From contig NC_070603.1 in assembly GCF_027172205.1 (NCBI RefSeq), positions 38,574,501 to 38,638,500 on the forward strand: a stretch of 64,000 nucleotides of DNA. Direction: 5' to 3'. This document shows, piece by piece, positions 44,601 to 50,900 of the stretch; the first letter of the stretch is position 1, and every line of letters begins with the position of its first letter. This DNA is from Podarcis raffonei. Taxonomy: Eukaryota; Chordata; Lepidosauria; Squamata; Lacertidae. The position numbers and the translations under genes were made by a program. The notes below the pieces were generated by a model that was not told the origin of the DNA, made no database searches, and was given only the letters and a program-made list of their open reading frames with translations.

Positions 44601-45662
44601 ATGTGAAGAATACTCAAGAAAATAATTAAGACTCAGCAAAAAAGGGGGGGTTAGTTCTATAGAAAATTCACATTCAGTGTACTACTAGTTACACACTTTC
44701 CCCCAATGTATCCATCTGTACTCTTCACCCATCACACTGAACAGAAGTACAAGGTATCATTTCACTACAAGTGCTTGTGTGAGTGTGTACATTTGTTGGT
44801 TTTTCCTGCTCTATTATTATACACAGACCCTACACTCATTGAACTTTACATATGAACATACGTATGGGCCTGTAGTGTTTTCCACATGTGGCAGGCAACT
44901 GAAGACCACGCCTTCTAAGATTCAGGCATCAACTGGGGGGGGGGGAAGCCAACATTTCTGACCCCACGTAGCAAGGAATAAGCAAGCTCCACCGAACTCA
45001 ACGGATCTTCCTCCAGCGAGTTTCATAGGTAAAAAAAAGGTAAAGGACCCTTGGACAGTTAAGTCCAGTCAAAGGCGACTATGGGGTTGCGGCGCTCATA
45101 CAGGATTACAACGGAGTAGGAGAAGCCGTATTTCCTGCTTACTGTCCCCAGCCTGGGCCTGGGACCACACTCAGGATGGATTTCCCTGCGCCGACACGCA
45201 ACACCCCCCCAACCCCATGCACACAGGGTTACTTGAAAAGCAGCCCCATTGAATTCATCTGAAGATTGCTCCTAGATTAGCACGCTAGGATCGCAGTCAC
45301 ACACTCCGAAGCCAAACCAACTGGAAAAAGTGTCTCCCTACCATCTCATCAGATTATTGATATACGGGCAGAATGCTGGCATTGATGAGGACCAAGCGTT
45401 TAGTATTAGAGGGGCGGGGCAAGGTTTTGAGGGCGCTCTCCCGGGAATGCAGCCCCTGGAGGGAGAAGAGGACAAAAGACGCGCGCACCCTCCTGACTCC
45501 GCTTGCAACTCGCAACCCCATGTCCCCTCCGGCCGTGGCCACGCGGCGCTCGCCGGACAAAAGGAGGTACCTGCTGAGACGACGGCGCTCCTCCGCCCGA
45601 GCCCCTGCGCCAGCCCCGCCGCTCTCCGGAGTGCGGGAACCCGCTCGCCGCTGCGGAGCCAT
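8529..45662 (-). CDS. OGFOD3, 2-oxoglutarate and iron-dependent oxygenase domain protein 3 (9 coding exons)
   Basis: Coding exons in gene order are 45662-45571, 42609-42392, 37793-37718, 34494-34452, 27597-27533, 26989-26933, 22468-22315, 18626-18503 and 8665-8529. All introns are GT-AG and phases agree, giving 966 nt and 321 residues (human about 319). The product is a putative type II membrane protein: a basic N-terminus, one membrane segment at about 45-67, a cysteine-containing stalk (EVPCSEDYDSH at 89-99), then a prolyl-4-hydroxylase-like oxygenase domain. Candidate iron ligands are His232, Asp234 and His290, and Arg300 is the likely 2-oxoglutarate contact. A glycosylation sequon lies at Asn269. 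The substrate is not established. The start codon has G at -3 and G at +4. It lies head to head with HEXD across a CpG-rich promoter. The C-terminus reads DPVLT, unlike the human end. Identification rests on recalled similarity to the human protein along its whole length. Confidence 0.97.
10594..10680 (-). mobile_element. CR1/L2-like LINE 3' tail fragment
   Basis: A short segment with TTATTATTATTACTATTTAA followed by ATACTGCCCTATACCCACAG and CTCAGGGCGGTTCACA. This is the typical 3' end of reptile CR1/L2-type LINEs, read from the tail. It is too short to classify further. Confidence 0.45.
11070..11370. mobile_element. Degraded hAT-like repeat
   Basis: Opens CAGAGGTCTCCAACCTTTTT, a start common to a family of vertebrate hAT-type elements. 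The right end is unclear. It is recognised by pattern only. Confidence 0.35.
16283..16490 (+). repeat. Squamate interspersed repeat, unclassified (copy 1)
   Basis: Contains a GCTGGATCC...AGCATTGTGCTCTCACAGTA segment and a CAACTGGTATTCAGAAGCAT segment, shared in order and orientation with stretches at 40487-40620 and 53612-53752. The copies are diverged, so the family is old. Confidence 0.5.
16518..16884 (-). mobile_element. tRNA-headed squamate SINE, full length
   Basis: Minus orientation with a TTTACC-type tail at the low end and a tRNA-like head at the high end. A perfect 14 bp duplication TGCCTTCTCCTTAA flanks it at 16504-16517 and 16885-16898. At 367 bp it is the most complete of the three copies. 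Confidence 0.93.
17347..17495 (+). repeat. Old interspersed repeat, plus orientation
   Basis: Reads TAGAATCGCAGAATTGTAGA then ATCATCTAGTCCACCCCCTG, a repeat common in squamate genomes. The opposite orientation of the same family occurs at 36378-36460. The class is unknown to me. Confidence 0.5.
18503..18626 (-). CDS. OGFOD3 coding exon 8
   Basis: A 124 nt exon encoding VTYGSFDYTSLLYLSDYTED, FGGGRFVFMDEGANRT and VEPRA (236-276), the central strands of the oxygenase barrel. The sequon NRT lies at 269-271. Acceptor TTCCTAG, donor GCAG|GTTAGA. Confidence 0.97.
19362..19715 (+). mobile_element. tRNA-headed squamate SINE
   Basis: Plus orientation. The head carries a B box GGTTCGAATCA at 19426-19436, and the tail ends CCCTTTACCTTTTA. 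A perfect 14 bp duplication CCTATCCTTTTACT flanks it at 19348-19361 and 19716-19729. It looks like a tRNA gene at the head but is a retroposon. Confidence 0.93.
20144..20279. mobile_element. hAT-type short inverted-repeat element
   Basis: A 136 bp near-palindrome with ends CAGGCATAGGCAAACTC and GAGTTTGCCTATGCCTG. The 8-mers TGATAGAG (left) and TGCTAGAG (right) match at seven of eight positions. Same family as 25018. Confidence 0.85.
20462..20964. mobile_element. TA-flanked inverted-repeat element with internal tandem units
   Basis: Ends CCGTATTTTTCGCACCATAG and its near-complement (GAGCGAAAAATATGG), flanked by TA on both sides, as for Tc1/mariner/pogo-type transposons. The inside is GC-rich and built from about four repeats starting near 20582, 20678, 20733 and 20836. 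The full unit is about 96-103 bp and the second copy is short. No transposase frame is visible. Confidence 0.75.
21285..21423. mobile_element. Degraded hAT-like short element
   Basis: Starts CAGGAATGGGGAACTC and ends near CACTG, with CCAGCACACATCAGTCCCAG inside. It resembles the elements at 29091, 38448 and 62772. No convincing duplication remains. Confidence 0.5.
22315..22468 (-). CDS. OGFOD3 coding exon 7 (first iron-ligand motif)
   Basis: A 154 nt exon for residues 184-235, including LTKPTFFSRINNSEAKTTHD and EYWHPHIDK. His232-x-Asp234 is the HxD motif of the 2-oxoglutarate oxygenase fold. Acceptor TTTGCAG, donor AAG|GTAAGT. Confidence 0.97.
22838..23030 (-). mobile_element. CR1/L2-like LINE 3' end
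   Basis: Reads CCAGCCACTCTGGGCAGCTT then CGGCTGCCTTCAGATGTCTT and GATGGGAGGGCGCTCCACAG. This is the reverse of the segment at 47085-47373, so both derive from the same LINE 3' end. It is 5'-truncated. Confidence 0.65.
25018..25154. mobile_element. hAT-type short inverted-repeat element
   Basis: A 137 bp near-palindrome (left end CAGCATAGGCAAACTCGACC, right end GAGTTTGCCTATGCCTG). Perfect 8 bp duplication GTCTAGAT at 25010-25017 and 25155-25162. Among the cleanest copies in the window. Confidence 0.88.
26640..26875 (+). mobile_element. Pogo/Tigger-like short element, copy 1
   Basis: Begins CAGTGGTACCTCTGGTTACG, preceded by TA, and ends GAGCCACTG. The most diverged of seven copies. Shared landmarks are TTAGCTAATGGGGCCT and TCTGTTCTCATCCTGA. 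It is non-coding. Confidence 0.75.
26933..26989 (-). CDS. OGFOD3 coding exon 6
   Basis: A 57 nt exon encoding YFSDKVHDTFTEEDFHLY (166-183), with acceptor CCCCCACAG and donor TCG|GTAAGG. The EEDFxLY core matches human. Both phases fit the neighbours. Confidence 0.95.
26990..27532 (-). other. OGFOD3 intron 5
   Basis: A 543 bp intron with consensus ends. I see no repeat or RNA gene in it. Confidence 0.8.
27533..27597 (-). CDS. OGFOD3 coding exon 5
   Basis: A 65 nt exon encoding ASILDLHSGALSLGKHFVNM and Y (144-164), with acceptor CCCAG and donor CAG|GTAATG. The sequence is close to human. Confidence 0.95.
28523..28758 (+). mobile_element. Pogo/Tigger-like short element, copy 2
   Basis: Flanked by TA (28521-28522 and 28759-28760). 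Left end TAGTGGTACCTCGGGTTA, right end CCCGAGGTACCACTG. Same orientation as the other six copies. Confidence 0.85.
29091..29160. mobile_element. hAT-like relic, left part
   Basis: CAGGGATGGGGACCACAATA follows CTCTAGAT, an 8-mer with the CTAG core seen at other hAT-type sites here. The right end is not clear. Confidence 0.4.
31080..31414 (+). mobile_element. L2/CR1-like LINE reverse-transcriptase fragment
   Basis: The plus frame encodes LDRVALQWNEQLCSLGITLH, SLKAQVATVATTVCFQL and VLHALITPRLKYYNALYMGL. These are the landmarks of the C-terminal part of L2-type reverse transcriptase, here open for about 110 codons. It is a 5'- and 3'-truncated fossil in an OGFOD3 intron, opposite to the gene. 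Confidence 0.75.
31499..31850 (-). mobile_element. Solo LTR (minus orientation)
   Basis: On the minus strand it starts TGTTGG and ends TAACA, 352 bp. The 5-mers CTCGC (31494-31498) and CTCAC (31851-31855) flank it, a 5 bp duplication with one mismatch. A TATTTAA-like TATA box lies near its start. No internal region adjoins, so this is a recombined solo LTR fossil. The family (ERV or Ty3-type) is undecided. It is old enough to have a changed duplication. Confidence 0.72.
32534..32690. mobile_element. Short inverted-repeat element, hAT-like
   Basis: Left end CAGGAGTGCCAACTTGGCCC, right end GGGCCCAGGGAGTTGGCACC in imperfect inverted form. The flanking 8-mers GTGGGCTG and GGAGGCTG match at six positions. 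It contains repeated GTGGGTGC/GGGCACCC words. A moderate-confidence call. Confidence 0.5.
32768..33200 (-). mobile_element. GC-rich solo LTR (minus orientation)
   Basis: On the minus strand it starts TGTCAGGGAACTGCC and ends CCATTACA, 433 bp. A perfect 5 bp duplication GGTAT lies at 32763-32767 and 33201-33205. It is much more GC-rich than the surrounding intron. A 10 bp perfect stem (CTCCCTGCGC at 32955-32964, GCGCAGGGAG at 32976-32985) lies inside. No internal region remains. The intact duplication suggests a relatively recent insertion. Confidence 0.85.
34452..34494 (-). CDS. OGFOD3 coding exon 4 (43 nt small exon)
   Basis: Encodes the end of codon 129 and IAEKGLSLGGSDGG (130-143). The preceding CACAG and following GTGAGC are good splice sites, and it ends in phase 0. 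It was located by searching for the human AEKGLSLGGSDGG segment between exons 3 and 5. Confidence 0.93.
36378..36460 (-). repeat. Old interspersed repeat, minus orientation
   Basis: GCAGGGGGTTGGACCAGATG and GGTCCCTTCCAACTCTGCAA are the reverse complement of the repeat type at 17347-17495. Confidence 0.5.
36735..37500 (-). mobile_element. Non-LTR retrotransposon 3' fragment with Cys/His motif
   Basis: Minus-strand frames encode CLCEPPCVEDLYHYLLQCPL, a C-x-C...C...H...C pattern, plus IQRLLTQYQLQDLQVIMKMD upstream. Such a Cys/His cluster is found near the end of several LINE ORF2 proteins. The frames are interrupted, so it is dead. The element ends with AATAAAG and an ATGATG-like tail near 36735. 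Family not fixed: an R4/Dong-like or other LINE is possible. Confidence 0.55.
37718..37793 (-). CDS. OGFOD3 coding exon 3
   Basis: A 76 nt exon encoding CTPRKCGRGITDAIISREEA and ERIR (residues 104-128), nearly identical to human. Acceptor TTCTAG, donor AG|GTAAAT. An imperfect GTT repeat (read on the gene strand) lies about 80-105 bp upstream of the acceptor. Confidence 0.96.
37875..37899. repeat. (AAC)n microsatellite
   Basis: About eight AAC units. On the gene strand this is GTT, lying 80-105 bp upstream of the exon 3 acceptor. Confidence 0.9.
38448..38578. mobile_element. Degraded hAT-like short element
   Basis: The centre reads CCAGCTCCCATCACC and the right end GGCTCCCCATCTCTG, like the 21285 and 62772 elements. 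Ends are approximate. Confidence 0.45.
40487..40620 (+). repeat. Squamate interspersed repeat, unclassified (copy 2)
   Basis: GCTGGATCAGACTGAAAACC, TAGTCCAGCATCCTGTTTCC and GTGGTCAACCAGATG match copy 1 at 16283 and copy 3 at 53612. Confidence 0.5.
40651..40892 (+). mobile_element. Pogo/Tigger-like short element, copy 3
   Basis: TA at both flanks (40649-40650, 40893-40894). Ends CAGTGGTACTTCGGGTTA and CCCGAGGTACCACTG. Shares the GCCGTGCCGCCGGAGCAC block with copy 7, so both belong to one subfamily. Confidence 0.87.
42392..42609 (-). CDS. OGFOD3 coding exon 2
   Basis: The acceptor follows a T-rich tract ending TTTTCAG and the donor is GAAG|GTATTT. It encodes residues 31-104, including the membrane segment (WLKVAFLLSSAMLGYLLSG) and the conserved FIEVPCSEDYDSHKRFEG stalk, which pins the identity. 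Confidence 0.96.
43758..43983 (+). mobile_element. Pogo/Tigger-like short element, copy 4
   Basis: Starts CAGTGGTACCTCAGGTTAAG and ends CCCGAGGTACCACTA. Shorter than copy 3 because one TGTAACCTGAAG unit is missing near the right end. Confidence 0.83.
45037..45100 (-). mobile_element. SINE tail fragment
   Basis: GGTAAAGGACCCTTGGACAG, GTTAAGTCCAGTC and GGGGTTGCGGCGCTCAT match the tail-proximal part of the three full SINEs. The similarity stops near 45100. It is truncated or very diverged. Confidence 0.6.
45571..45662 (-). CDS. OGFOD3 coding exon 1
   Basis: Encodes residues 1-30 (MAPQRRAGSRTPE...) plus two bases of codon 31, ending at AG|GTACCT. The MAPQRRA start matches the human protein. The exon is GC-rich and sits inside the CpG block. 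Confidence 0.93.
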
Positions 45663-45844
45663 CGCGCGGGAGCTGAGCAGCTGCGCACGGGGCGGGAGGA
45701 TGTGTCAGCCTCCGAGCTTCCACTCCAAGCAGCCGGGAGCAGAAGGCGGGAGAGAGAGCGCGAGAGCGAGACACCGAGGAGGGGGGGAAAGGTGGCGACC
45801 AATCGGCATTCTCCTTTCCCGGAACGGAAGCTACAGAGGGAAGA

Positions 45845-45946
45845 ATGTGCAGGCAGGAGCAGCCGATGGCGGAAAGAGAGAGCAGCGCGGAAGGGCAGGG
45901 AAGCTTAATCGAGGCTGCAGGCGGAATGGAGCGCGAAGGAGCGGAG
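45845..45946 (+). other. Probable HEXD leader exon with an upstream ORF
   Basis: A good donor GCGGAG|GTGAGA ends at 45946, and the next acceptor is at 47863-47864. Joining them gives an upstream ORF from ATG 45845 (A at -3), with an in-frame ATG at 45926 (G at -3, G at +4), that stops at TAA 47868-47870, 30 bases before the HEXD start and in the same frame. The peptide would be about 35 residues. The 5' limit of this exon is unknown. Confidence 0.5.
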
Positions 45947-45955
45947 GTGAGAAGG

Positions 45956-45981
45956 TGTTGTTGTTGTTGTTGTTGTTGTTG
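45956..45981. repeat. (GTT)n microsatellite
   Basis: About nine GTT units starting nine bases after the presumed HEXD exon 1 donor. Probably length-polymorphic. Confidence 0.9.
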
Positions 45982-46076
45982 TGGAGGAAGAAGGTGGGCT
46001 GGCGCGCGCGGCAAAGAGGAGCAGCTCCCTGGGGGAGGAGAAGGAGCCCGAGCCGAAGGATGTTGGGGCCTGAGCG

Positions 46077-46487
46077 ACCTGCGGCAGGATTTACGTATAA
46101 GCTAAACAAGCTATAGCTTAGGACTCCACTCTCTTGGGCCCCTCCCCCCCAAAAAAAAATAAAGAAAAAAGAACTGGATGTACATTTCCAAAATATAAGA
46201 TAAAAAATAAAATAAAACCTACATACAGCAGCAGTGTTTTGTGTTGTGTAGGCTCCTGTGATATAAATAATGGGCCTCACCTGCTCCCTAAAATATCACT
46301 GCTTTGATCATTTCTATATATAAGATGCCTACATTCTGCATGTGCAAATGGCTTTAGATACCTGTTAGGTCCATAAATTACCATATAGCATATATTCAAC
46401 ACAAAAACCAGTGACAATTTGTTGTTGGCAAAGGACAGCTGGACCTTCAGTAGCTTAGGGCCTCATCAAACCTAAATCCGTCACCTG
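46077..46487. mobile_element. hAT-like element beside the promoter
   Basis: The left end has GGATTTACGTATAAGCTAAA and the right end CCTAAATCCGTCACCTG, imperfect inverted copies of a GGATTTA-type hAT terminus. GCTATAGCTTAGG and GTAGCTTAGGGCC near the two ends are also related. No transposase is seen. No duplication was verified. Confidence 0.5.
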
Positions 46488-47084
46488 CCCCAGAGGCAGC
46501 GGCTATTGCTGTGGTTGCCGTTTCCCATGACGTGTCTCGTGGCTGCTGGGCCACGTCTGGGAAGGAGAGGGGGGAGGGTCACGTGTGTGGCAGCTGGGAG
46601 GGTTTGGCTTTAGGTGGAAACTTGTTTTGCTGCCAGGGTGTTTAGCCAGTCAATTGATGGGTGGTGGGGCAAGGGGTCTTTTCTGTCCCATGTGCTGAAA
46701 TTGATCCCCAAACAGAACGAGCAGATGCCACACTGTCTTGGCCCCTGCATCTTGAATGATTGCTCACTTGTCATCCTGCAGTCAAAATTAGCAGTTTCAT
46801 TGATGGATACTTAAGGGTACATTTAAACACAGTATCTACCTGCATCATCATACGTGGACTTGGATTTATTGGTGACCTTGTTATTGCCTGTGGATTGTTT
46901 TAAATATTTCCTCTTTTGAGAATGACCCATAGCTTAGTGCTAATGTAGATGCTTTGCATGCAGAAAGCCCCAGGTTCAATTTCTGGCATCTCCAGGTAGG
47001 GACAAACCCTCTCTGAAATTTCAAAGGATCACTGATAGTCAGTAGAGACAATGCTGAAGTGTGTGTGTGTGTGGAGCATCTCCA

Positions 47085-47372
47085 CCCCCATCGTTCTACC
47101 CAGACACTGAGATCTAGGGCCTTCTGGCGGTTCCCTCACTGCGAGAAGCAAGGTTACAGGGAACCAGGGAAAGGGCCTTCTTGGTGGTGGCGCATGCCCT
47201 GTGTAACGCCCTCCCATCAGATGTCAAAGAAATAAACAACTATATAACGTTTAGAAGACATCTGAAGGCAGCCGTGTTTACGGATGTTTTAAATGACTGT
47301 TTTAATGTGTTTTTAATCTTTTGTTGGAAGCTGCCCAGAGTGGCTGGGTAAACCCAGACAGATGGGCAGGGT

Positions 47373-47373
<1 letters not shown>
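47085..47373 (+). mobile_element. CR1/L2-like LINE 3' end
   Basis: Contains GGGCCTTCTTGGTGGTGGCG, a remnant of the sequence for the ORF2 tail, then AGACATCTGAAGGCAGCCGT and GCTGCCCAGAGTGGCTGGGT. It is the reverse complement partner of 22838-23030. It ends in the AAT microsatellite, as LINE tails of this type do. Confidence 0.7.

Positions 47374-47417
<44 letters not shown>
47374..47417. repeat. (AAT)n microsatellite
   Basis: About fourteen AAT units forming the tail of the LINE fragment before it. Confidence 0.93.
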
Positions 47418-47471
47418 TAGTTTTACTATTATTGTGATGATGATGTGTGTGGTACAGTGATAAGCTATGGG

Positions 47472-47504
47472 ACCTTCCTTCCGACCTTCCTTCCTTCCTT
47501 CCTT
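47472..47504. repeat. (TTCC)n microsatellite
   Basis: Seven or so CCTT units, one interrupted (CCGACC). Confidence 0.9.
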
Positions 47505-47864
47505 AAATGTAAGTTTGCAGCTCAGATTATTTTGACATGTAGGGATCACCCAGAAAGGCTGAAGTAAGAGAAAGTGCATATGCACCTCTCTTTCACCCAT
47601 TAGAGTGAATAGGGAAGGATAAAATGGTGCGGAAGCCATGTGCACTGCCTTGAACTCATTGGAAGAAAGGTGCAGTATACATGTAATGAATAACTGTGTG
47701 TATATCACACACAGTAGTGATTATTGCCTATATGAAAATAAAGAATATGCAATTTATAAGGAACCAGATTTTCATCTTGATTCCAATTATTCCATGGGAG
47801 GCTTCCGGTTTTTTTATATTCTTGTGAGTAAATGAGTCTCTTCACAATTTTCCTTCTTTTCCAG

Positions 47865-47999
47865 GTATAAGCACTTGAATTTGCTACTCACATCTGGAAC
47901 ATGGAAGAAAACAGAGTGATGGTTTCTTCTCCATTTGAACTGCACCTGGTGCACTTAGATCTCAAGGGAGCCCCACCAAAGGTCTCATACCTGGCAGAG
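47865..47999 (+). CDS. HEXD coding exon 1 (with 36 nt of 5' UTR)
   Basis: Acceptor TTCTTTTCCAG. The start codon is at 47901. Encodes [20 protein letters not shown] and [13 protein letters not shown] (1-33), ending in phase 0 at GAG|GTAACA. The first nine or so residues differ from human, while [14 protein letters not shown] is conserved. Confidence 0.95.
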
Positions 48000-50900
48000 G
48001 TAACACAATGTTGGTCTATGTAAATCAGAGAGTTGAACCTCTGCTGATGTTGATTTGGTTGAATTTAGTTGCATCCAGTGAGTTTAGTTTTTCCACTGCC
48101 TTGTGCCACGTAGTCTGAGTTGTAGGTTTAATTGCATTCCCGTCTTGTTCTCCAACATGAAAAGATTCAATTGCTTCACCCCCTAAAGCAGGGGTATTTA
48201 AAACTGCCACTTCCTGATAATGCCTGCTGTGAAAACTAAGGTGTCTTACTGCATAATTTAAAAAAAATTAAAAAGAAATATTTAAAGATGAGCAGTAACA
48301 GGCTTTAGGGACTAACCTAAGGAGACATAGGGGAAAAAAGGATCTATTCTATGTCAGATTCTAGTGTTTCAGATACGGCAAAAGGATTGCATTTATTGAA
48401 GCATTTTTACCCCAGCCAAAAAAAAGTTTCCAAGAATGGCTTACAAGTGTCAGTGCTAAAGCAGTCCCTGCCTTCAGGCCTGTAATCTAAAAGACATGAC
48501 AGGAAAGAAAAAGGGTTTGGAGCAGAGGAGCACGCTTGGAGCAGGGCTATCTCTCACGCACAAGAGCAGGAAATAACAATATAAGCATTCCCTAGTTTTG
48601 TTAATGTTTTACAAAACTAAATTCCACACTAGCTGGATATTTCACATGTTTTGTGCAACCAACAGATCTTCCCATTGTTCCATGCCCTGGGTGCAAATGG
48701 CATTCTCCTTGAATATGAGGATATGTTCCCCTATGATGGGGAACTGAAACCACTTCAAGCAAATGACGCATACAGGTAAGGTAGATAGTAAGGTTTTCTA
48801 ATTGCAGTTGGCTGCCCTGCACATAAACCCCTGGACGAATTTGCCTGTAATTTGGCATGTTTAACCTGCGCTGAGACTGCTACTGTGCCTGTAAATTTCA
48901 CCCATACTTCCCTCAAGGGGGAGGAGAGGATCCATAGCCATTTTTTACATTTCCCAATTTTGGGGTGGGGATAACAAAGCAGATTTCAATATGCTAAACC
49001 TCATCAGCCAGTTGGACCAAGTTGGGCTGTGTTCCAAATTGGGATCTTAACTGGATCTTAACTGGTTAGTGAACATCCTATATGTGTGTGTTTGTGTAGG
49101 TGGCGACCATTTTGCACACAGCAGATTGATGTGCAGCCTCTTTTTTGTCATTTTTTGCCATGGAACAGGGCGGAATGGGCTTATGTGCACAATGACCCAG
49201 AACGCAACCCTCGCGCAAACAGGGAGTTGCATGTGTATATAAATAGTGAAATTTTTAACATGTTGAAATATACCATTGCTAACAAAGTTGTTTTCCATTG
49301 TTTTCTAGTTCGGCTGAGATTAAAGAGATTTTAAAGCTGGCAAAGTTACATGAGCTAGAGGTTGTCCCTCTGGTCCAGACCTTTGGACATATGGAGGTAA
49401 ATGCCAGGATTCAAGTCACACACACTTGAATTTGAGGGGGGGTGCTTTGGGTAAGGGGGGGGAGCGGTTTGTTTTGCTATCTGTAGTGCAGTAGCAACCA
49501 ATGCAGTGGAGCAGACTTGTGGGACACAATCCAACTTTAGGTCGTGTGATGGTACAGTAAAGGGCTTTTATAATGCCCTTGGTCCTAGGTTTTTCAACTG
49601 GGGCATCTGTAATCACTTGCAGAAGTCCTTTGCTTATGTCTTTGGTCACCCTTTTTGCTTCAGTTTGGTGACCACACCCATTACTTCTTGCTTCTCCTGC
49701 AGTTTGTCCTAAAGCACAAAGAATTCTGTCACCTACGGGAAGTGGCAATGTTCCCCAACACTGTGAATCCCCATAAAGAGGAATCCCTGAAGCTGGTCAG
49801 CACAATGATAGAACAAGTGGTAGCGCTGCATGATGATCTTCGATGGTTTCACATCGGCTGTGATGAGGTATAGTGTGGGACCTGGAGCTGGAATCATTTC
49901 CAATACATTTAATGATGTCTTCCTTGATCCTGGACATGCTGGGCTGTCAGATTGTCTTAATCACGAGATAAACATCATCATAGCATGATCCACAACCTCA
50001 GATGCACAGAGGTTGAAATTCTTTGGTTCTTAAGTGTGTGTGTGTGTGTTTAAATCCTTGCTATTAGTTTTTAATGTATCAGACCTTTATAGCTTTGTAT
50101 ACTGAACATTTTTTTAGTAACTACTATAGTTAAAAGATAACCTTTCTACTTGTGTGACTGCTTCCTGATGTTTTAATGATAGGGAAATAAACACAGATGT
50201 CTTACAAGGGCTCCCCTATGCCTTCCTCAGCCATCACTGGGCCGCTGAAAGGAAAAGAGAATTTGGATGCCTAGAGTACAGAGCAATGAGTGAATCTTTG
50301 GATTCATGATCTGATTTTAGTTCATTTGTACTTCCTAGCTTTGGGCAGTTATTTTATATTGTCGGGTGTTTTGTTAGAAGCAACACATTATAATTTGGAA
50401 TAAATAATGCAGTGGAATAAATCAGGTTGGAAGAATTTGGCTTCAGAAGCTGGTCCTTTTATATTGCGTTTTATTAGGGCCTATTGAAATCTGTGGTAGA
50501 TGTGGTGGACTTGCTGAAATGAATGTCCACCCGTGAATTATCTTGGGTTTGTGTTTGTGCTTATCACATAGGAGATAGCCACCCAATCATATGTATGTGC
50601 CATTTTTGTTACATCACTGTAGATGCTGAAAAGGTGGTGTTTGCAGTGGCATGCCAAAAGCTGTATCTTGGGCATAGCAGTGCATTATAATCTTGCCACA
50701 GGTTGCAAGGCCAGCATCCCAAAGAGTTCTTTAAGTTACTGCTGTGAACAAACCAGCTTGTAAAAGTCAGCAGGAGCGCTATTGCTCCTGTATGCCTGTT
50801 TTAGCTCCAAAGAAATATTTATAAAAAGGCTAGCTGGAAAAATGTAGGCAGAGGGGGAGTTTACTGTGCTCTTTCCTCTTCTGCCTCTTGACTCTCAAAC

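Larger units (their letters stand above)
42610..45570 (-). other. OGFOD3 intron 1
   Basis: Contains a pogo-like element (43.76-43.98 kb), a short MIR-like stretch near 44.38-44.45 kb (CTCACAACAACTTGCAAGAC) and a SINE tail piece at 45.04 kb. Its upstream end enters the CpG-rich promoter block. Confidence 0.7.
45400..46050. promoter_or_regulatory. CpG-rich bidirectional promoter of OGFOD3 and HEXD
   Basis: Dense CG dinucleotides set this block apart from AT-rich flanks. OGFOD3 starts leftward at 45662 and the probable HEXD first exon ends rightward at 45946. Possible sites include GC boxes (GGGGCGGGGC at 45411-45420, GGGCGGG near 45690), an NRF1-like TGCGCA at 45682, a CCAAT box at 45799-45803 and an ETS-like CGGAAG at 45825-45830. 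No TATA box is evident. Transcription starts are inferred. Confidence 0.8.
45947..47864 (+). other. HEXD intron 1
   Basis: Holds the GTT repeat, a hAT-like element (46.08-46.49 kb), a CR1-like LINE end (47.09-47.37 kb), an AAT repeat and a TTCC repeat. No exon is recognised inside it. Confidence 0.7.

Noticed and set aside
45330-46280. Several long open frames on both strands (up to about 250 codons)
   Set aside because: They lie in the CpG-rich promoter, where stop codons are rare. They overlap each other and the true OGFOD3 exon 1 in other frames, and none resembles a known protein.
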